A stretch of DNA of 64,000 bases. Origin: Gemmatimonadota bacterium (GTDB lineage: Bacteria; Gemmatimonadota; Gemmatimonadetes; Gemmatimonadales; Gemmatimonadaceae). The stretch is taken from contig PMEM01000004.1 of assembly GCA_003155795.1 (NCBI GenBank), forward strand, positions 62,001 through 126,000, written 5' to 3'. Made by a program: the position numbers and the translations under genes. Of this stretch, positions 26,720 through 35,515 are shown one piece after another (positions within the stretch are counted from its first letter, which is position 1; each line of letters starts with the position of its first letter). Below the pieces are notes generated by a model. That model was not told the origin of the DNA, searched no databases, and saw nothing but the letters and a program-made list of their open reading frames with translations.

Positions 26720-28782
26720 TCCTCCGTCGTAGCAGTGACGAGGACCACGAGTACGCGCGAGGTCTTCGACTGCGATGTCGAGCGGAACAGGCTCCCGATT
26801 ATGGGAATATTCGACAGGTATGGCACGCCGGTTTGCGTCTTTGTCTCCATCGCGTCCTGCAGCCCGCCAATCACCTTAGTTTCACCGTCCCGTGCGCGGA
26901 ACTGTGAGCTGTAGTGATTGATCTTGAACTGCACGCCAGAATCTCCGAGTCCGCTCGGAACCGCACTTGATTGCTCGACATCCACATCGAGCGCGATCAT
27001 ACTGTCAGGCTCTGCGCGCGGGGTAACACTCAACTTCGTGCCTGTCTCTTCCAGTCCTACCGCTGCACCAGGGCCGGAGGCGATCTGTTGCCCACCTTGT
27101 GCCGCACCAAAACCTGAGTTGGCGTTAGGCGTCGAACCGACCCCACCGGCAATCCCCTGCCCTGGCTGAGTCGGACCAAACCCTTGAGTACGGAGTGGTG
27201 TGCGTTCTCCTGAATTGCTGGAGAACGTCTCGCCCTCGCGGACGAACCCTGTCTGCCGAGACACGACACGAGCTATACCGCTCTGCTCGAGTGCTTCGAC
27301 GAAAGTCGCGACGGAGTAACGGCCCGCGATAGCAGAGAGCAGCAACCGGGCAGCCGGTGATGTTACACGGGTTGGTGTGATTGCTCCACCAACACCAGCC
27401 GTACTCCGGACAACGTTGAAGAAGTTCGGATCGCCAGTCTGGACGCCAGGTGGATACATCGATGTCGCACCGGTTCCAGTTGTTGTACTACTGCTCCCAT
27501 TCTGGTTTGCGAGTGGGATCGGAAGCCCGCCAACTGAGTTTCCACCCCGCTGGGCGAAGTCAGTTGTGAACCCGAGATCGCGCGCGTCGTTCTGTGACAT
27601 CGAGACGATAACAGCGCTCACACGATACTGCCGATCTGGACGATCCAATTTTCGTAACACGTCGGCAACACGCGCGATGGCGTCTGGGGTATCCCTAACG
27701 AGCAGATCCCCGCGAGTGCCGATAGCCGTGACGGTACCGCGACCTTTGGTCAAATGAGGTTGCAGTGCGCTAACGACCTTATCAACGGGTGTGACATACG
27801 TGATATGGAAGGCGTGGGTCTCCAGAGGGATAGTCTTTTCGAGTTCTGCTACTGACGTCGTCTGTTCGACGGTGATCACACTGTCGTCGCTTACAAGGAG
27901 ACGTAGGCCGTAAACACGTGCCATGCTCTTGAGCACCGCAGGCCATTTTGCGTTGTTGTAGTTTCCCGACACCGTGATCGTGTCAGTTCCAAGGCCTGCA
28001 ACGATTGAACGACCTGAGAGCCTTGCAAGTCCAGCGAGGGCGTCTGGCAAGGGCGTGCCTGGGTACGACAATGATGGTACAGCAGTCGCGGTTTCCTCCC
28101 AATGCCGTAGCCGGTTGATAGTTGCACTGTCGGCGCTGATCGCCCCATCGTCGGTGAGCTCGCGGGCGCCGCGAGTACGCATCGGACCACCGGGCCATGC
28201 AGCTAGCTGATCCGTTGGCTTGCTCCGAGCCACCTTTGCCGACGCTGTGGCTTTGTCGTAGGCAGCAACTCGCTCTGGCACGAGGGAGAATTGCTTTGCA
28301 GGGATTTCCTCGCCAGTTCCGTCAATGATTACTCTAACGAGAACACCTTTCTCGTCTACAGGCGTAGCCATTATCGGATCTGTAACCACTCGGTAGCCAC
28401 GCAGGTCTGCGACACGGATTGTGATTCGAGCGGTAGTATCGTTCCCTTCAACCGCAGCGATTGATGTCACTCCGCCTATTCCCACTGATCTGGACACAGT
28501 GCCGGCCACACCAGCCCCAACGAGATCGAGGGTGATGGTCCCAGCCCTTCGCGCAGCCTGATCGCGAAGTGTAGCACCGACAGGCATACGGAATGCGACT
28601 TCGGTCTGCATAACTGTCGCACGCACAGTCACCTCGCGAACCTGCGATTCCGGCGCTGGTGCCCTGAGCGACACATCCTGGGCGTTTGCATTGTTAGGGC
28701 TGACGCCAGCAGCGAGGCCAGAACCGCACACAATCGCACTCGTGAAGACTGCGCGACCGAAACAACGAATTGAGTTAATCAT
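26716..28782 (-). CDS. pilQ: PilQ/GspD-family secretin
   Basis: 688 residues; forms the outer-membrane ring through which a type IV pilus or secreted substrate passes. Signal peptide at 1-35 ending NNANAQ. An AMIN-like peptidoglycan-binding region (about 40-170) and short N-domains lead to the secretin domain, with VGLEETGTKLSVTPRAEPD, the FRARDGETKVIGGL segment, and the hallmark GVPYLSNIPIIGSLFRSTSQ before TSRVLVVLVTA at the end. Lies between PilP-like and unknown accessory genes in the expected PilM-N-O-P-Q order. Family call strong. Confidence 0.92.
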   Translation of the reverse strand: MINSIRCFGRAVFTSAIVCGSGLAAGVSPNNANAQDVSLRAPAPESQVREVTVRATVMQTEVAFRMPVGATLRDQAARRAGTITLDLVGAGVAGTVSRSVGIGGVTSIAAVEGNDTTARITIRVADLRGYRVVTDPIMATPVDEKGVLVRVIIDGTGEEIPAKQFSLVPERVAAYDKATASAKVARSKPTDQLAAWPGGPMRTRGARELTDDGAISADSATINRLRHWEETATAVPSLSYPGTPLPDALAGLARLSGRSIVAGLGTDTITVSGNYNNAKWPAVLKSMARVYGLRLLVSDDSVITVEQTTSVAELEKTIPLETHAFHITYVTPVDKVVSALQPHLTKGRGTVTAIGTRGDLLVRDTPDAIARVADVLRKLDRPDRQYRVSAVIVSMSQNDARDLGFTTDFAQRGGNSVGGLPIPLANQNGSSSTTTGTGATSMYPPGVQTGDPNFFNVVRSTAGVGGAITPTRVTSPAARLLLSAIAGRYSVATFVEALEQSGIARVVSRQTGFVREGETFSSNSGERTPLRTQGFGPTQPGQGIAGGVGSTPNANSGFGAAQGGQQIASGPGAAVGLEETGTKLSVTPRAEPDSMIALDVDVEQSSAVPSGLGDSGVQFKINHYSSQFRARDGETKVIGGLQDAMETKTQTGVPYLSNIPIIGSLFRSTSQSKTSRVLVVLVTATTEE

Positions 28783-28800
28783 GGGTTTGTGTGGGTTGGC

Positions 28801-29418
28801 TTACGGATTTGGCGCAAGACGCGGCACAGTGGTCGAGAGCATTGGTCGTACATGTGTGCTGTCGTCTCGAACGTTGGCGCGGAATGTTGGGGCGGAGCTC
28901 TGAGCCACGGGAGATTCAGGCAGTAGCGGCAGATCACCACCGGGAAGTGCCGCGGGAGTTCCAACTGCGTAGTCCCCATTTGCAGAACCAGCCGAAGTCG
29001 CTTTCCCCGCTTTCGACCTCGAGTACCGCTGCAATGAGAGGTGTGCGACTGTACCCTGTGCCGAACCGTACCCAAGCGATACACCGCCCTCCGTTACACC
29101 GATTACCCTCCAACCGTCCAACCAGTCACCGACACCAACAACAACGAACCGTCCGTTGCCTCTGAGAGTCGCAACGCTTTTATCGCCCGACACGATTATC
29201 GAAGTGGCAGTGAGTGCAGGTGCGGCCGGTGGCGGTCCCGCTTTGGCGCGTGCTGTGACAGCGCGACGCGGTGATCGGAAAGGATCTCGCAATGTTGAGG
29301 TTGCAAGTGACGTCGTAGTAGTCGCCTGCGCTCCGACATTCGGGGCCGTTGCAATAGCTCCAATGAGGACTAATGCTGTAAATAAAGTGCTCATCTGAAA
29401 ATCTCTGATTGAATACAT
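28801..29418 (-). CDS. PilP-like pilus assembly protein
   Basis: 205 residues. N-terminal hydrophobic stretch (MSTLFTALVLIGAIATAPNVGAQ) preceded by MYSIRDFQ, which supplies the positive charge of a signal sequence and supports the start at 29418 over the inner ATG at 29394. LRDPFRSP follows, the DPF motif typical of PilP, then a small beta domain (ATLRGNGRFVVVGVGDWLDGWRVIGVTEGGVSL). PilP links the PilN/O inner-membrane complex to the PilQ secretin. No lipobox Cys is visible, unlike many PilP proteins. Confidence 0.7.
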   Translation of the reverse strand: MYSIRDFQMSTLFTALVLIGAIATAPNVGAQATTTTSLATSTLRDPFRSPRRAVTARAKAGPPPAAPALTATSIIVSGDKSVATLRGNGRFVVVGVGDWLDGWRVIGVTEGGVSLGYGSAQGTVAHLSLQRYSRSKAGKATSAGSANGDYAVGTPAALPGGDLPLLPESPVAQSSAPTFRANVRDDSTHVRPMLSTTVPRLAPNP

Positions 29419-29426
29419 AGCTCGCC

Positions 29427-30101
29427 CTACTCCCCAGACGGTTGAGTAGTACCTGGCATCGGGAGCGACGACGATGGAGCTCCTGGCACTAAGCCCGGTC
29501 GCACACCCGGTGGAAGCGGGTTTGCAGCAACGAAGGTCGAGTGCTGTGTGATAATTGAAATGGCGATATCCGCTGTGAGAGGACCGTCACCACTTGTCGA
29601 TGGTGTCAGTCGACGAATTGTCGGCACAACCATGATACGCCCCGCCCTCGTCGGAAGCGCATCGACAAATCCCACAACATCGCCCCATGTACCTGTAACG
29701 CCGACTTGGAACGTCTCTGCACCGTACGGCGCAGCGACCATCGACACTTGGTTGGTAGTCACGATTGTTGAGTCGGGCGCCAGCGGCCCGGACTTCAAAC
29801 GAAAACGACGGGCCAAGGCATCGACGTTGATCATCAGTGCTGGAATGTCCACGGAGGGTGTTATCATTGCCTCCGCAGCCAGTATCTCATCCTCGCTTTG
29901 ATGTGCCTGCTTCCGGAGTGCCGTAGTATCCTGGTGGCTGAGTCCGCGAAGCTTCGAGATACGGTCCCGAACGGAGTCCTGCGCAATGTGTTCTTTCGCA
30001 ACGCTAGCCATCAAGCGCGGACGTTGGATTCGGAATGCAGCGGCTCCAATGAGGAGAACTGCGACCGGGAGGAGAATGGACGATGAGGATTTCTTTGCCA
30101 T
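29427..30101 (-). CDS. PilO-like inner-membrane pilus assembly protein
   Basis: 224 residues. One N-terminal membrane helix (about 8-24, SILLPVAVLLIGAAAF), a coiled-coil region (about 30-80), then a ferredoxin-like domain with FQVGVTGTWGDVVGFVDALPTRAGRIMVV, the characteristic PilO segment. A Pro-rich tail follows. Its position between the PilMN fusion and PilP matches the usual order. PilO pairs with PilN to align the platform with the secretin. Confidence 0.8.
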   Translation of the reverse strand: MAKKSSSSILLPVAVLLIGAAAFRIQRPRLMASVAKEHIAQDSVRDRISKLRGLSHQDTTALRKQAHQSEDEILAAEAMITPSVDIPALMINVDALARRFRLKSGPLAPDSTIVTTNQVSMVAAPYGAETFQVGVTGTWGDVVGFVDALPTRAGRIMVVPTIRRLTPSTSGDGPLTADIAISIITQHSTFVAANPLPPGVRPGLVPGAPSSSLPMPGTTQPSGE

Positions 30102-30130
30102 GATTCAGTTCAGATCAGATTGAAGTCGCA

Positions 30131-32050
30131 TCATTCGCCTGCTGGGACTGTCGACATTGTAGTGTGAGTCGGTGAAAACCCCCGCCCATTCGTCGTGAGG
30201 CTTGGATTTGGCTGTGTAGGCGTCAAGCTCTGATGAGGGACCGCGCCCTGAAGGACAGTCTCAAGCGGACCAACACTCGCACCAGTTCGAGTCGGAGTTT
30301 TGAGTGTCAGGGTAACTGTAAACGGGAATGTTCCTGCGGTATCAGTTGGAGCAATTCCACCCGCGCCGGTTGAAACCGGAACGCCGTTTGTGATGGCGTA
30401 GGTGACGGTAGCGAAGGCTGGGTCGCTCCGAAGTGCGCTAAAGTAAGAAGCGAAACTACTCAACGATTCAGAACGTCCGTAGACGGCCATCGTCCCCGGG
30501 ATGTTGCTCTCAACTCGCATCAACCAAACATTGCCGTTCGACATTGATGCAGCCCGCGCCAAACCGGCGAGTTGCTGGTGCGGGGTGGCAGCCAACTCTC
30601 GTAACGCATCGAGGGATCCCGCTTTCCGAAACGAAGTGCGGAATTGCTCCAGCTTAGTTGAATCTTCGAAGACGCTAGCAGACATCGCCTGTGCCTTCCG
30701 TCTCAACTCCGCTGTTCCTTTGCGCATCTGCGATCGCTGCACCATGGGCAGGGCTGTGGCGCCGAGTAACCCTAGCCCGCCGAGATACATCGCCGCGACG
30801 ATTCGCTGTTGCGCAGCATGACTAAGCTGGCGTGACGGCCTCGAAGATTTTGTTGGATTGCGATTGCTCGTCCGAGGTGGTTCCGCCGCTTGAGGCATCC
30901 CTGACTCTGAGCGCAATGATGCAGGGAGGATGTCAAGTTCGATCAACGGTGTAAGGTCAGTCGCTAGGGCGTTGCGATCGGGAGAGCTCCCTGCGAGGGC
31001 AATCGAGTTGAGCGCGTGGCCGAAGGCAACCGTAAACCGACCTGCATGCCGGACAATCTCCGGCGTGGCACCTGAGAGTTGGGCTACCGGACGAAATGCG
31101 TACACCGCAATCCCACCACCGAGGTCCATGTCAACAGCCACCTCGTCGTCTGCAATCGGGCCAGACAGGTACACGGACTCGATACGAGGAGCATCCTCGC
31201 GCTCAACGCTCTTTGCGCTCGCCGCCTCCCACATAGTCTTGAGCCGTGCATCGAGGCCGCGGACTTCCATGTCCACCAGCGACCACACCTCGTGACGCCC
31301 GTCATCGCCGAACGCGACGAGTCCGTCATCGTTCAGAGTTGCCCATGCGTTCTCGAGTGTACGACCGGAGGATGCGGCGAGGTTGCGCGTAATACCGAGC
31401 ATCCCTCCCGCCGATCGTTGAATGAACGAGACCTCTCCGCGGCTGAGTAGTACAGTTGTGAGATCGAGGGCATCTACATGAACGAACGCCGCGTAATCAG
31501 AAGCGATATTGATACTGCTGCCCAGGAAGGCTCGTAGTGCTGCCGTGGTGCGTAGGTCAATAGCGGGGCGAATCTGGGGCACTACAGCCTGCAACGCATC
31601 TACCGCCGCGACAACAAGCTGTGGTCGAACAGCAGCCGTGAACGGATCCCATTTCTTATCGCGGCGATTTGGAACTGGTATTACGGCAACAACCGGGGCG
31701 TCCACCTTACCCTGCCTCGCGGGCAGCCCCTTGATCGAGCTCGCATACTTACGTCTTTCACTCAGCATCCGATCGACGGAGCTAATATCTGCACGCGTAA
31801 ACTCGGCTTTGCCGGTCATCTCGTTGACACCGACAGTGGCATTCGAGATCCCGGCACTCTTGGAATTAATCAAACGGCTAACTACATGCTCTGACGCCGG
31901 TGCAACTCCACCTACAAGATCTGAGGGAGCGAGTTCTTCCAACCCCCCGCTTATGACCGATACGCCCTTTCGGTCCGATTTGATCGACAGAACTGCTCGC
32001 TCCACGCCGAAGAGATCGATGCCGAGTGCCGTGACTTTACTTCGCGCCAT
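30131..32050 (-). CDS. PilM-PilN fusion protein
   Basis: 639 residues. The N-terminal about 360 residues resemble PilM, an actin-like ATPase fold (ALGIDLFGVERAVLSI at the start, later SAGGMLGITRNLAA and VYLSGPIADDEVAVDM). After a Pro/Ser-rich linker there is one membrane helix at about 416-437 (RIVAAMYLGGLGLLGATALPMV), a coiled coil and a PilN-like domain (LAGLARAASMSNGNVWLMRVES to SSFASYFSALRSD). The two are separate proteins in most type IV pilus systems; GspL of type II secretion has a comparable fused plan. A perfect AGGAGG six bases before the ATG supports the start. Confidence 0.82.
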   Translation of the reverse strand: MARSKVTALGIDLFGVERAVLSIKSDRKGVSVISGGLEELAPSDLVGGVAPASEHVVSRLINSKSAGISNATVGVNEMTGKAEFTRADISSVDRMLSERRKYASSIKGLPARQGKVDAPVVAVIPVPNRRDKKWDPFTAAVRPQLVVAAVDALQAVVPQIRPAIDLRTTAALRAFLGSSINIASDYAAFVHVDALDLTTVLLSRGEVSFIQRSAGGMLGITRNLAASSGRTLENAWATLNDDGLVAFGDDGRHEVWSLVDMEVRGLDARLKTMWEAASAKSVEREDAPRIESVYLSGPIADDEVAVDMDLGGGIAVYAFRPVAQLSGATPEIVRHAGRFTVAFGHALNSIALAGSSPDRNALATDLTPLIELDILPASLRSESGMPQAAEPPRTSNRNPTKSSRPSRQLSHAAQQRIVAAMYLGGLGLLGATALPMVQRSQMRKGTAELRRKAQAMSASVFEDSTKLEQFRTSFRKAGSLDALRELAATPHQQLAGLARAASMSNGNVWLMRVESNIPGTMAVYGRSESLSSFASYFSALRSDPAFATVTYAITNGVPVSTGAGGIAPTDTAGTFPFTVTLTLKTPTRTGASVGPLETVLQGAVPHQSLTPTQPNPSLTTNGRGFSPTHTTMSTVPAGE

Positions 32051-32089
32051 TACTGCCTCCTGTGCGGCCTATCAACGAATTAGAATCGA

Positions 32090-33880
32090 TCACAGACGTC
32101 CCATGTTGCTTGCGATTCCCGCACGTGCATCAGCGGGAAGGAAACTCATTGCTACACGAACATCCACAGCACCGCTACTGACCGCCGCCTTTACCGATTG
32201 CTCCAGCGTAACGCCTCCGTCTTCGAGGGAAGCGCGACGACACGAGTCGTCGAGTTCATTGAACTGTTGGTTGGATATATTCGCGGTTACCGCATCCGTT
32301 ACCGGGACGGCTTCGAAGAGCCGCATAACGCCGCCATTAGAACGCGGGCACGCAACCTGGAAATAGACCTGGCGCAATACGCCGGCGAGCTGCGCTGCGA
32401 CATTACCGCGCTTTTGCGCGTCGAACATCTCGATCATCCGCCGAATAGCGTCTGCGGCAGAACCGGCGTGGATAGTCGTAAAGCACAGGTGTCCTGTCTG
32501 CGCAGCCTCAAGCAGTGCGGCGAGGGTTTCCGTGTCGCGAGTTTCGGCGACAACGATGACGTCGGGATCTTGGCGGAGTGCCGACTTGACGCCGGTCGCA
32601 TATGTGAAAGTGTCCTTCCCGATCTGGCGCTGAACAAACGTGGCTCGATAGCGCTTCGAGTCCGAGTAACGGTACTCGATCGGATCTTCGAGAGCGATGA
32701 TCTTTTCCCATGCATGTTCGCCGTAGTAAGACAGCATTGATGCTTGGGTCGTCGACTTACCGGCTCCTGTCGCACCCGCGAAGACGATCAAACCATGAGG
32801 AATTCCCAGGACATCCTCGGTACATCTCGGCAACCCAATCTCGCGAAGCGGGATGATGTCTTTCGGAAGTGCGCGAATAGCCAGGGTGTAAGCACCATCC
32901 GCTGTTGCAATATTGCAGCGGTATCTAGTTCCCGTGCGCTTATCCTCGTACATGACATCCATTTCACTCATGATGTCTGTGCCGGCAGCATTCAGTTCAG
33001 CTTCCAAGCGCCGCGAACGGGCTTCCATATCTGCGTAGTGCTCAGGTTTGAGCAGGACGCTTAGTAGTGTCAGTACGTGCATCTTAGTGATCGGATCGTG
33101 GTGAATCCGTTGGACTAAATTGCCGACTCTGAATGCGGGGGCTTTGCCCTCGTCGATATGCAGATCAGACGCCTTGCACAATGCCATTTCAGCAAGCAGG
33201 GCGTTGAGTAGATGGCTCTGCCCCTCTCCCGGTGCAGCGGCAAATAGGGCTACATCGCGAACGTCGGCCGATAGGCGTCCGGAGTCTTCGCCTTCACTGG
33301 CTGACTCGGGATCTGTGCCATCAAGGAAGACGAGGTGCCCTCTCTCTGGCGAGTCGATCGCATCCCCGAGCGTAGGACCACTTCCGTAGCCTGACTCAAC
33401 ACCCAACTGTTGGGCGAGCATATCGGCCATGGCGTGCAATTCTTCTTTCGGTGTTGATTCTGCGAACGCTTGAACTTCTGCGCCAGATAACCCTCCGCCG
33501 ATAGCGTCGGACTCTTCATCGTCGCGAGCCCCTTGATACAACGACGGACGCGGTGCGCCGAATTTGCGTACGGTTCGAATCTCTGGCGCAGAAGGACGGA
33601 CGCTTCTGACTGATGCTTTCGAACCATCGGAAGCGTCTTGCAATGGGACTTCGTCAAGCAGTACAAGTGACCCAGTGCGCGCCGCTGACGAACCACCGTT
33701 CCCGTTTGCGACGAGTGCTGCAGTGGTGTTGCCTTGTGCGACCGCGTCAGAATCGACAGACATCTCCTCGGTCGAGGCCGCCGCCGCTTGCCGTTGGGCT
33801 GCCGCGCGTTCAAGTAGCTGGTTCCGAACTTCCTGTCCGCCCTGCGCCATCATGCGGCGAAGCGACATGCGAGGTGTCAC
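32090..33880 (-). CDS. PilT/PilU-type pilus ATPase
   Basis: 596 residues. The N-terminal about 220 residues are low-complexity and without known domain. The rest is PilT-like: KASDLHIDEG (236-245), RYRCNIATADGAYTLAIRALP (319-339), Walker A GATGAGKST (369-377), Asp box EDPIEY (398-403), Walker B DPDVIVVAETRD (438-449) and His box GHLCFTTIHAG (463-473). There are no tetra-cysteine metal motifs or MshEN domains as in PilB. It is the only pilus ATPase in the window. Reading starts GTG at 33880; ATGs at 33868, 33853 and 33850 are alternatives. First gene of the long pilus run, behind element copy B. Confidence 0.9.
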   Translation of the reverse strand: MTPRMSLRRMMAQGGQEVRNQLLERAAAQRQAAAASTEEMSVDSDAVAQGNTTAALVANGNGGSSAARTGSLVLLDEVPLQDASDGSKASVRSVRPSAPEIRTVRKFGAPRPSLYQGARDDEESDAIGGGLSGAEVQAFAESTPKEELHAMADMLAQQLGVESGYGSGPTLGDAIDSPERGHLVFLDGTDPESASEGEDSGRLSADVRDVALFAAAPGEGQSHLLNALLAEMALCKASDLHIDEGKAPAFRVGNLVQRIHHDPITKMHVLTLLSVLLKPEHYADMEARSRRLEAELNAAGTDIMSEMDVMYEDKRTGTRYRCNIATADGAYTLAIRALPKDIIPLREIGLPRCTEDVLGIPHGLIVFAGATGAGKSTTQASMLSYYGEHAWEKIIALEDPIEYRYSDSKRYRATFVQRQIGKDTFTYATGVKSALRQDPDVIVVAETRDTETLAALLEAAQTGHLCFTTIHAGSAADAIRRMIEMFDAQKRGNVAAQLAGVLRQVYFQVACPRSNGGVMRLFEAVPVTDAVTANISNQQFNELDDSCRRASLEDGGVTLEQSVKAAVSSGAVDVRVAMSFLPADARAGIASNMGRL

Positions 33881-34029
33881 GACTTATCCCGATCTGCGCA
33901 GCGAGACCCCCGACCCTGATAGCGACGCGCGCACTACGCGCATTCGGCTACCGATCATCCGACGCACCACTCCCATATACGGAAGGGCGCGGCCGGATCG
34001 GTCGCGAATTCCACTACTGGTGTTCTCCG

Positions 34030-34041
34030 AGTTGTCAGTCC
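34030..34041 (-). promoter_or_regulatory. Conserved regulon element, copy B
   Basis: Minus-strand GGACTGACAACT, preceded by ATCTGTA and followed by CGGAGAAC, 149 bases upstream of the PilT-like start. It lies in the 333-bp gap 33881-34213, which otherwise shows no gene. The long distance implies an untranslated leader or an operator rather than a core promoter next to the start codon. Confidence 0.72.
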
Positions 34042-34213
34042 TACAGATTTTGGCGCCCTCATTCGTGCACGCGATCAGCCAACACCTACAGCTTGGCCTT
34101 ATGCACTACGAATGGAACGTGGATCAATCTACCGAGTCTCGCCACTCGAACGCAATCTGGCGACGGGACCACGGGCCCTGCTCTGCCCTAAATATCGGCA
34201 GCAACATGAATTC

Positions 34214-35368
34214 CTACGATTGTACAGCGAGCTCAGGCAGAAAATCCTTAAGCGGTGAGCCCATGAGCTTGGCCCGAATTGCCTCGTATCTGGCATCGGA
34301 CCAATCCGAAACGGCCTTCATTTCGTTGCGGTCGGTCTGGCGCGAAAGGAGACTGGAAATCATACGAGAGATCCACGAGACAGTTCCACCTGGAACCGTG
34401 CGTTCCTGCGCGGCGCTAGGCTGCCAAGCGAGTCGATTTGCCACCTCCATTCCATCGGGCTCCGCGTATGGGAGTCTTGCTACCCTTGCGCTCTCCTCGA
34501 GAGCTGGGACAGCAACATCGAGCGGGATTCCGGTTCCCATTCCCAAGGCATCCCATGTAGAAACGATCGTAGTGGAATGCCCGCCGAGGATCATCCGATC
34601 AATAACACCCGTTGCGTCCGGTGCCGTTTCGATGGAGGTTGGGTCAGTCTCATCCCAACGAGAGGTTCCGTCAGAATTCCAGTCCCAGCGTGGGGCTAAC
34701 GGCTCTACGTACGACGCGGATTCAACGGTGGTGCCTTCCAGGACACGTACAATTGCATCCGGCGCGAACCTGAGCAAAGCCGCGGCGTACGCTATCGCGT
34801 GTAGGTGGATCTCCCCGTTCATGAAGATGACTGGCGCATCAAAGCGCTGACGGTTCATCAAGCGCGCGTATCCACCAGTGTACTCAACTGGAGGCAACCC
34901 AAAGCCGGCACTCCCAGTCGCCCCGCACGGCCATGAGTGGTGCACGGCCCAGGTTGTTAGCACATGGTCCGCAAGGTCGCGCACCGGAATGGTCCTTCGG
35001 ATCCATTTCGAGGTGATAAGCGAGAGGACATTCGGCGCGATCTCGACAATACCTGGTACTTCAGCGTGCGAGTACCAGACGTCCGTGGCGCGTCCGCCCA
35101 TGAGACGTTGCAAACCGATGGGTAAGTCGCGGAATGGTACGCTCATACCTTCGGCCACGTGATCGAAAGCCGCTTCGTACGCTGCTGGATAACGAAAGGC
35201 ACCGTTACCGTTCAGTCCGCCAGATTCTGATTTGAGACACGCCTCCCAGAAAGTGGCTAACGCCAACAGGGCGCCCACCGGGGGAGTGTCTGCAAGCTTA
35301 GGGGCGATCCCGTATGCTGAACGGAAGTCCTTCAAGGAAAGTTTGTTGCTCTGAGGTGTCATAGTCAT
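34214..35368 (-). CDS. Hypothetical protein
   Basis: 384 residues from the ATG at 35368, which has GGAGA five bases upstream; a reading from the ATG at 35380 adds four residues. Unrecognised and soluble. It contains NGEIHLHAIAYAAALLRFAPDAIVRVLEG and VSTWDALGMGTG, which suggest a globular alpha/beta fold, and no known motif. Lies alone between two element-bearing promoter regions in the pilus neighbourhood. Confidence 0.55.
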   Translation of the reverse strand: MTMTPQSNKLSLKDFRSAYGIAPKLADTPPVGALLALATFWEACLKSESGGLNGNGAFRYPAAYEAAFDHVAEGMSVPFRDLPIGLQRLMGGRATDVWYSHAEVPGIVEIAPNVLSLITSKWIRRTIPVRDLADHVLTTWAVHHSWPCGATGSAGFGLPPVEYTGGYARLMNRQRFDAPVIFMNGEIHLHAIAYAAALLRFAPDAIVRVLEGTTVESASYVEPLAPRWDWNSDGTSRWDETDPTSIETAPDATGVIDRMILGGHSTTIVSTWDALGMGTGIPLDVAVPALEESARVARLPYAEPDGMEVANRLAWQPSAAQERTVPGGTVSWISRMISSLLSRQTDRNEMKAVSDWSDARYEAIRAKLMGSPLKDFLPELAVQS

Positions 35369-35409
35369 GTGGGTCTCCATCGTCGCATTAGCCTACTGAT
35401 CGGATTGGC

Positions 35410-35428
35410 GACTTGAGTTCGTCAAGTC
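35410..35428. promoter_or_regulatory. Inverted repeat upstream of 384-residue gene
   Basis: GACTTG and CAAGTC flank 7 bases, in the 147-bp gap before the start at 35368. The position suits an operator; there is no other support. Confidence 0.3.
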
Positions 35429-35479
35429 TGGCGTCTCGGATGCTACCCCTACAGTGAGACAATACAACCGGCTTCCGGC

Positions 35480-35497
35480 GAAGGCGCAGGCGCCTTC
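35480..35497 (-). terminator. Possible terminator after 531-residue gene
   Basis: A GC-rich hairpin (GAAGGCG / CGCCTTC with a 4-base loop) lies 19 bases beyond the stop codon at 35516. The T-run is poor, so termination strength is uncertain. Confidence 0.45.
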
Positions 35498-35515
35498 TTG
35501 AATGGGGGAAGTCAT

